In this document: positions 63,891 through 64,000 of the stretch, piece after piece
Position numbering within the stretch: the stretch's first letter is position 1
Layout: each line of letters opens with the position of its first letter
Assembly (NCBI RefSeq): GCF_026341775.1
Contig: NZ_JAPEOB010000001.1
Span: forward strand, 1,860,001-1,924,000
Length of the DNA stretch: 64,000 nucleotides
DNA from: Streptomyces sp. NBC_00654
Lineage (GTDB): Bacteria > Actinomycetota > Actinomycetes > Streptomycetales > Streptomycetaceae
Reading direction: 5' to 3'
Position numbers and translations under genes: made by a program
The notes under the pieces: generated by a model
Seen by the model: only the letters and a program-made list of their open reading frames with translations
What the model was told of the DNA's origin: nothing
The model's database searches: none

Positions 63891-64000
63891 ATGGCTGAGG
63901 GACTCAGGGAACGCAAGAAGCGCCAGGCCAGGCAGCACATCTCCGACCTGGCCACCGGGCTGTTCCTCAAGCACGGCTTCGTCACGGTCACCGTCGCCGA
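63891..64000 (+). CDS. TetR-family regulator, N-terminal part (cut by window end)
   Basis: Only the first 36 codons are present. They read as the start of a TetR helix-turn-helix domain: RKKRQARQHISDLATGLFLK followed by HGFVTVTVA. The gene is divergent from the ABC exporter, which it probably represses. The ATG at 63891 fits a leaderless promoter. Confidence 0.85.
   Translation, partial: MAEGLRERKKRQARQHISDLATGLFLKHGFVTVTVA

Overview
The window is high-GC actinobacterial chromosome and almost certainly Streptomyces. It has a conservon (CvnA-D), several GTG and TTG starts, many leaderless promoters of the TANNNT-N6/7-RTG type, multiple Ser/Thr kinases and two-component systems, a standalone Ku/LigD end-joining pair, and a ChiS-ChiR-ChiC chitinase locus with the paired direct-repeat promoter known from Streptomyces chitinase genes. 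No rRNA, prophage, insertion sequence or CRISPR array was seen. One tRNA is present, tRNA-Arg(CCG). Both ends cut through genes: a conservon sensor kinase on the left and a TetR-family regulator on the right.

Layout. 1-3443: a conservon (end of cvnA, then cvnB, cvnC, cvnD, all overlapping) followed by a styrene-monooxygenase-like flavoprotein. 3525-7742 (minus): an NlpC/P60 cell-wall hydrolase and a membrane pseudokinase with a beta-propeller. 7823-11191: a TetR regulator with a small unknown gene, an AurF-like diiron oxygenase, and a divergent ferritin-like diiron protein. 11480-13581: a proline-rich membrane protein and an amidase. 13694-19077 (minus): a PBP2/RodA-type pair, then an orphan histidine kinase with a lipoprotein partner; a 200-bp MITE-like element abuts the kinase gene and supplies its stop codon. 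19212-24282: a zinc-ribbon/HEAT-repeat gene pair, then the LigD polymerase domain and Ku, divergent. 24372-28142: an intact Ser/Thr kinase, an unrecognised membrane protein and tRNA-Arg.

28469-55960 is the conserved actinobacterial core: a single-domain response regulator, nrtL (a degenerate ArgRS), lysA, hom, thrC, thrB, rho, a secreted protease, an LCP protein, rpmE, prfA, prmC, a 54-codon unknown ORF, a Sua5-type gene, a phosphatase-like gene, glyA, a WecA-type transferase and atpIBEFHAGDC. The order lysA-hom-thrC-thrB-rho-rpmE-prfA-prmC-Sua5-WecA-atp parallels the Mycobacterium tuberculosis locus, where a true argS precedes lysA. This block links aspartate-family amino acid synthesis, translation termination and its methylation, t6A tRNA modification, envelope precursor synthesis and the F-type ATP synthase.

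56087-64000: a DUF2550 membrane protein, chitinase chiC with its sensor and regulator, a membrane protein of unknown function, a PduO-type cobalamin adenosyltransferase, and a drug-type ABC exporter divergent from a TetR gene.

The most unusual signals are: a kinase domain lacking all three catalytic residues; a low-molecular-weight tyrosine phosphatase fold with Ser at the nucleophile position; a 54-codon ORF with four YTPYP repeats overlapping both prmC and the Sua5 gene; the 200-bp MITE-like element; a 13-bp iteron-like array upstream of the HEAT-repeat gene; and the two-diiron-protein/TetR locus. None can be called a new system from sequence alone.
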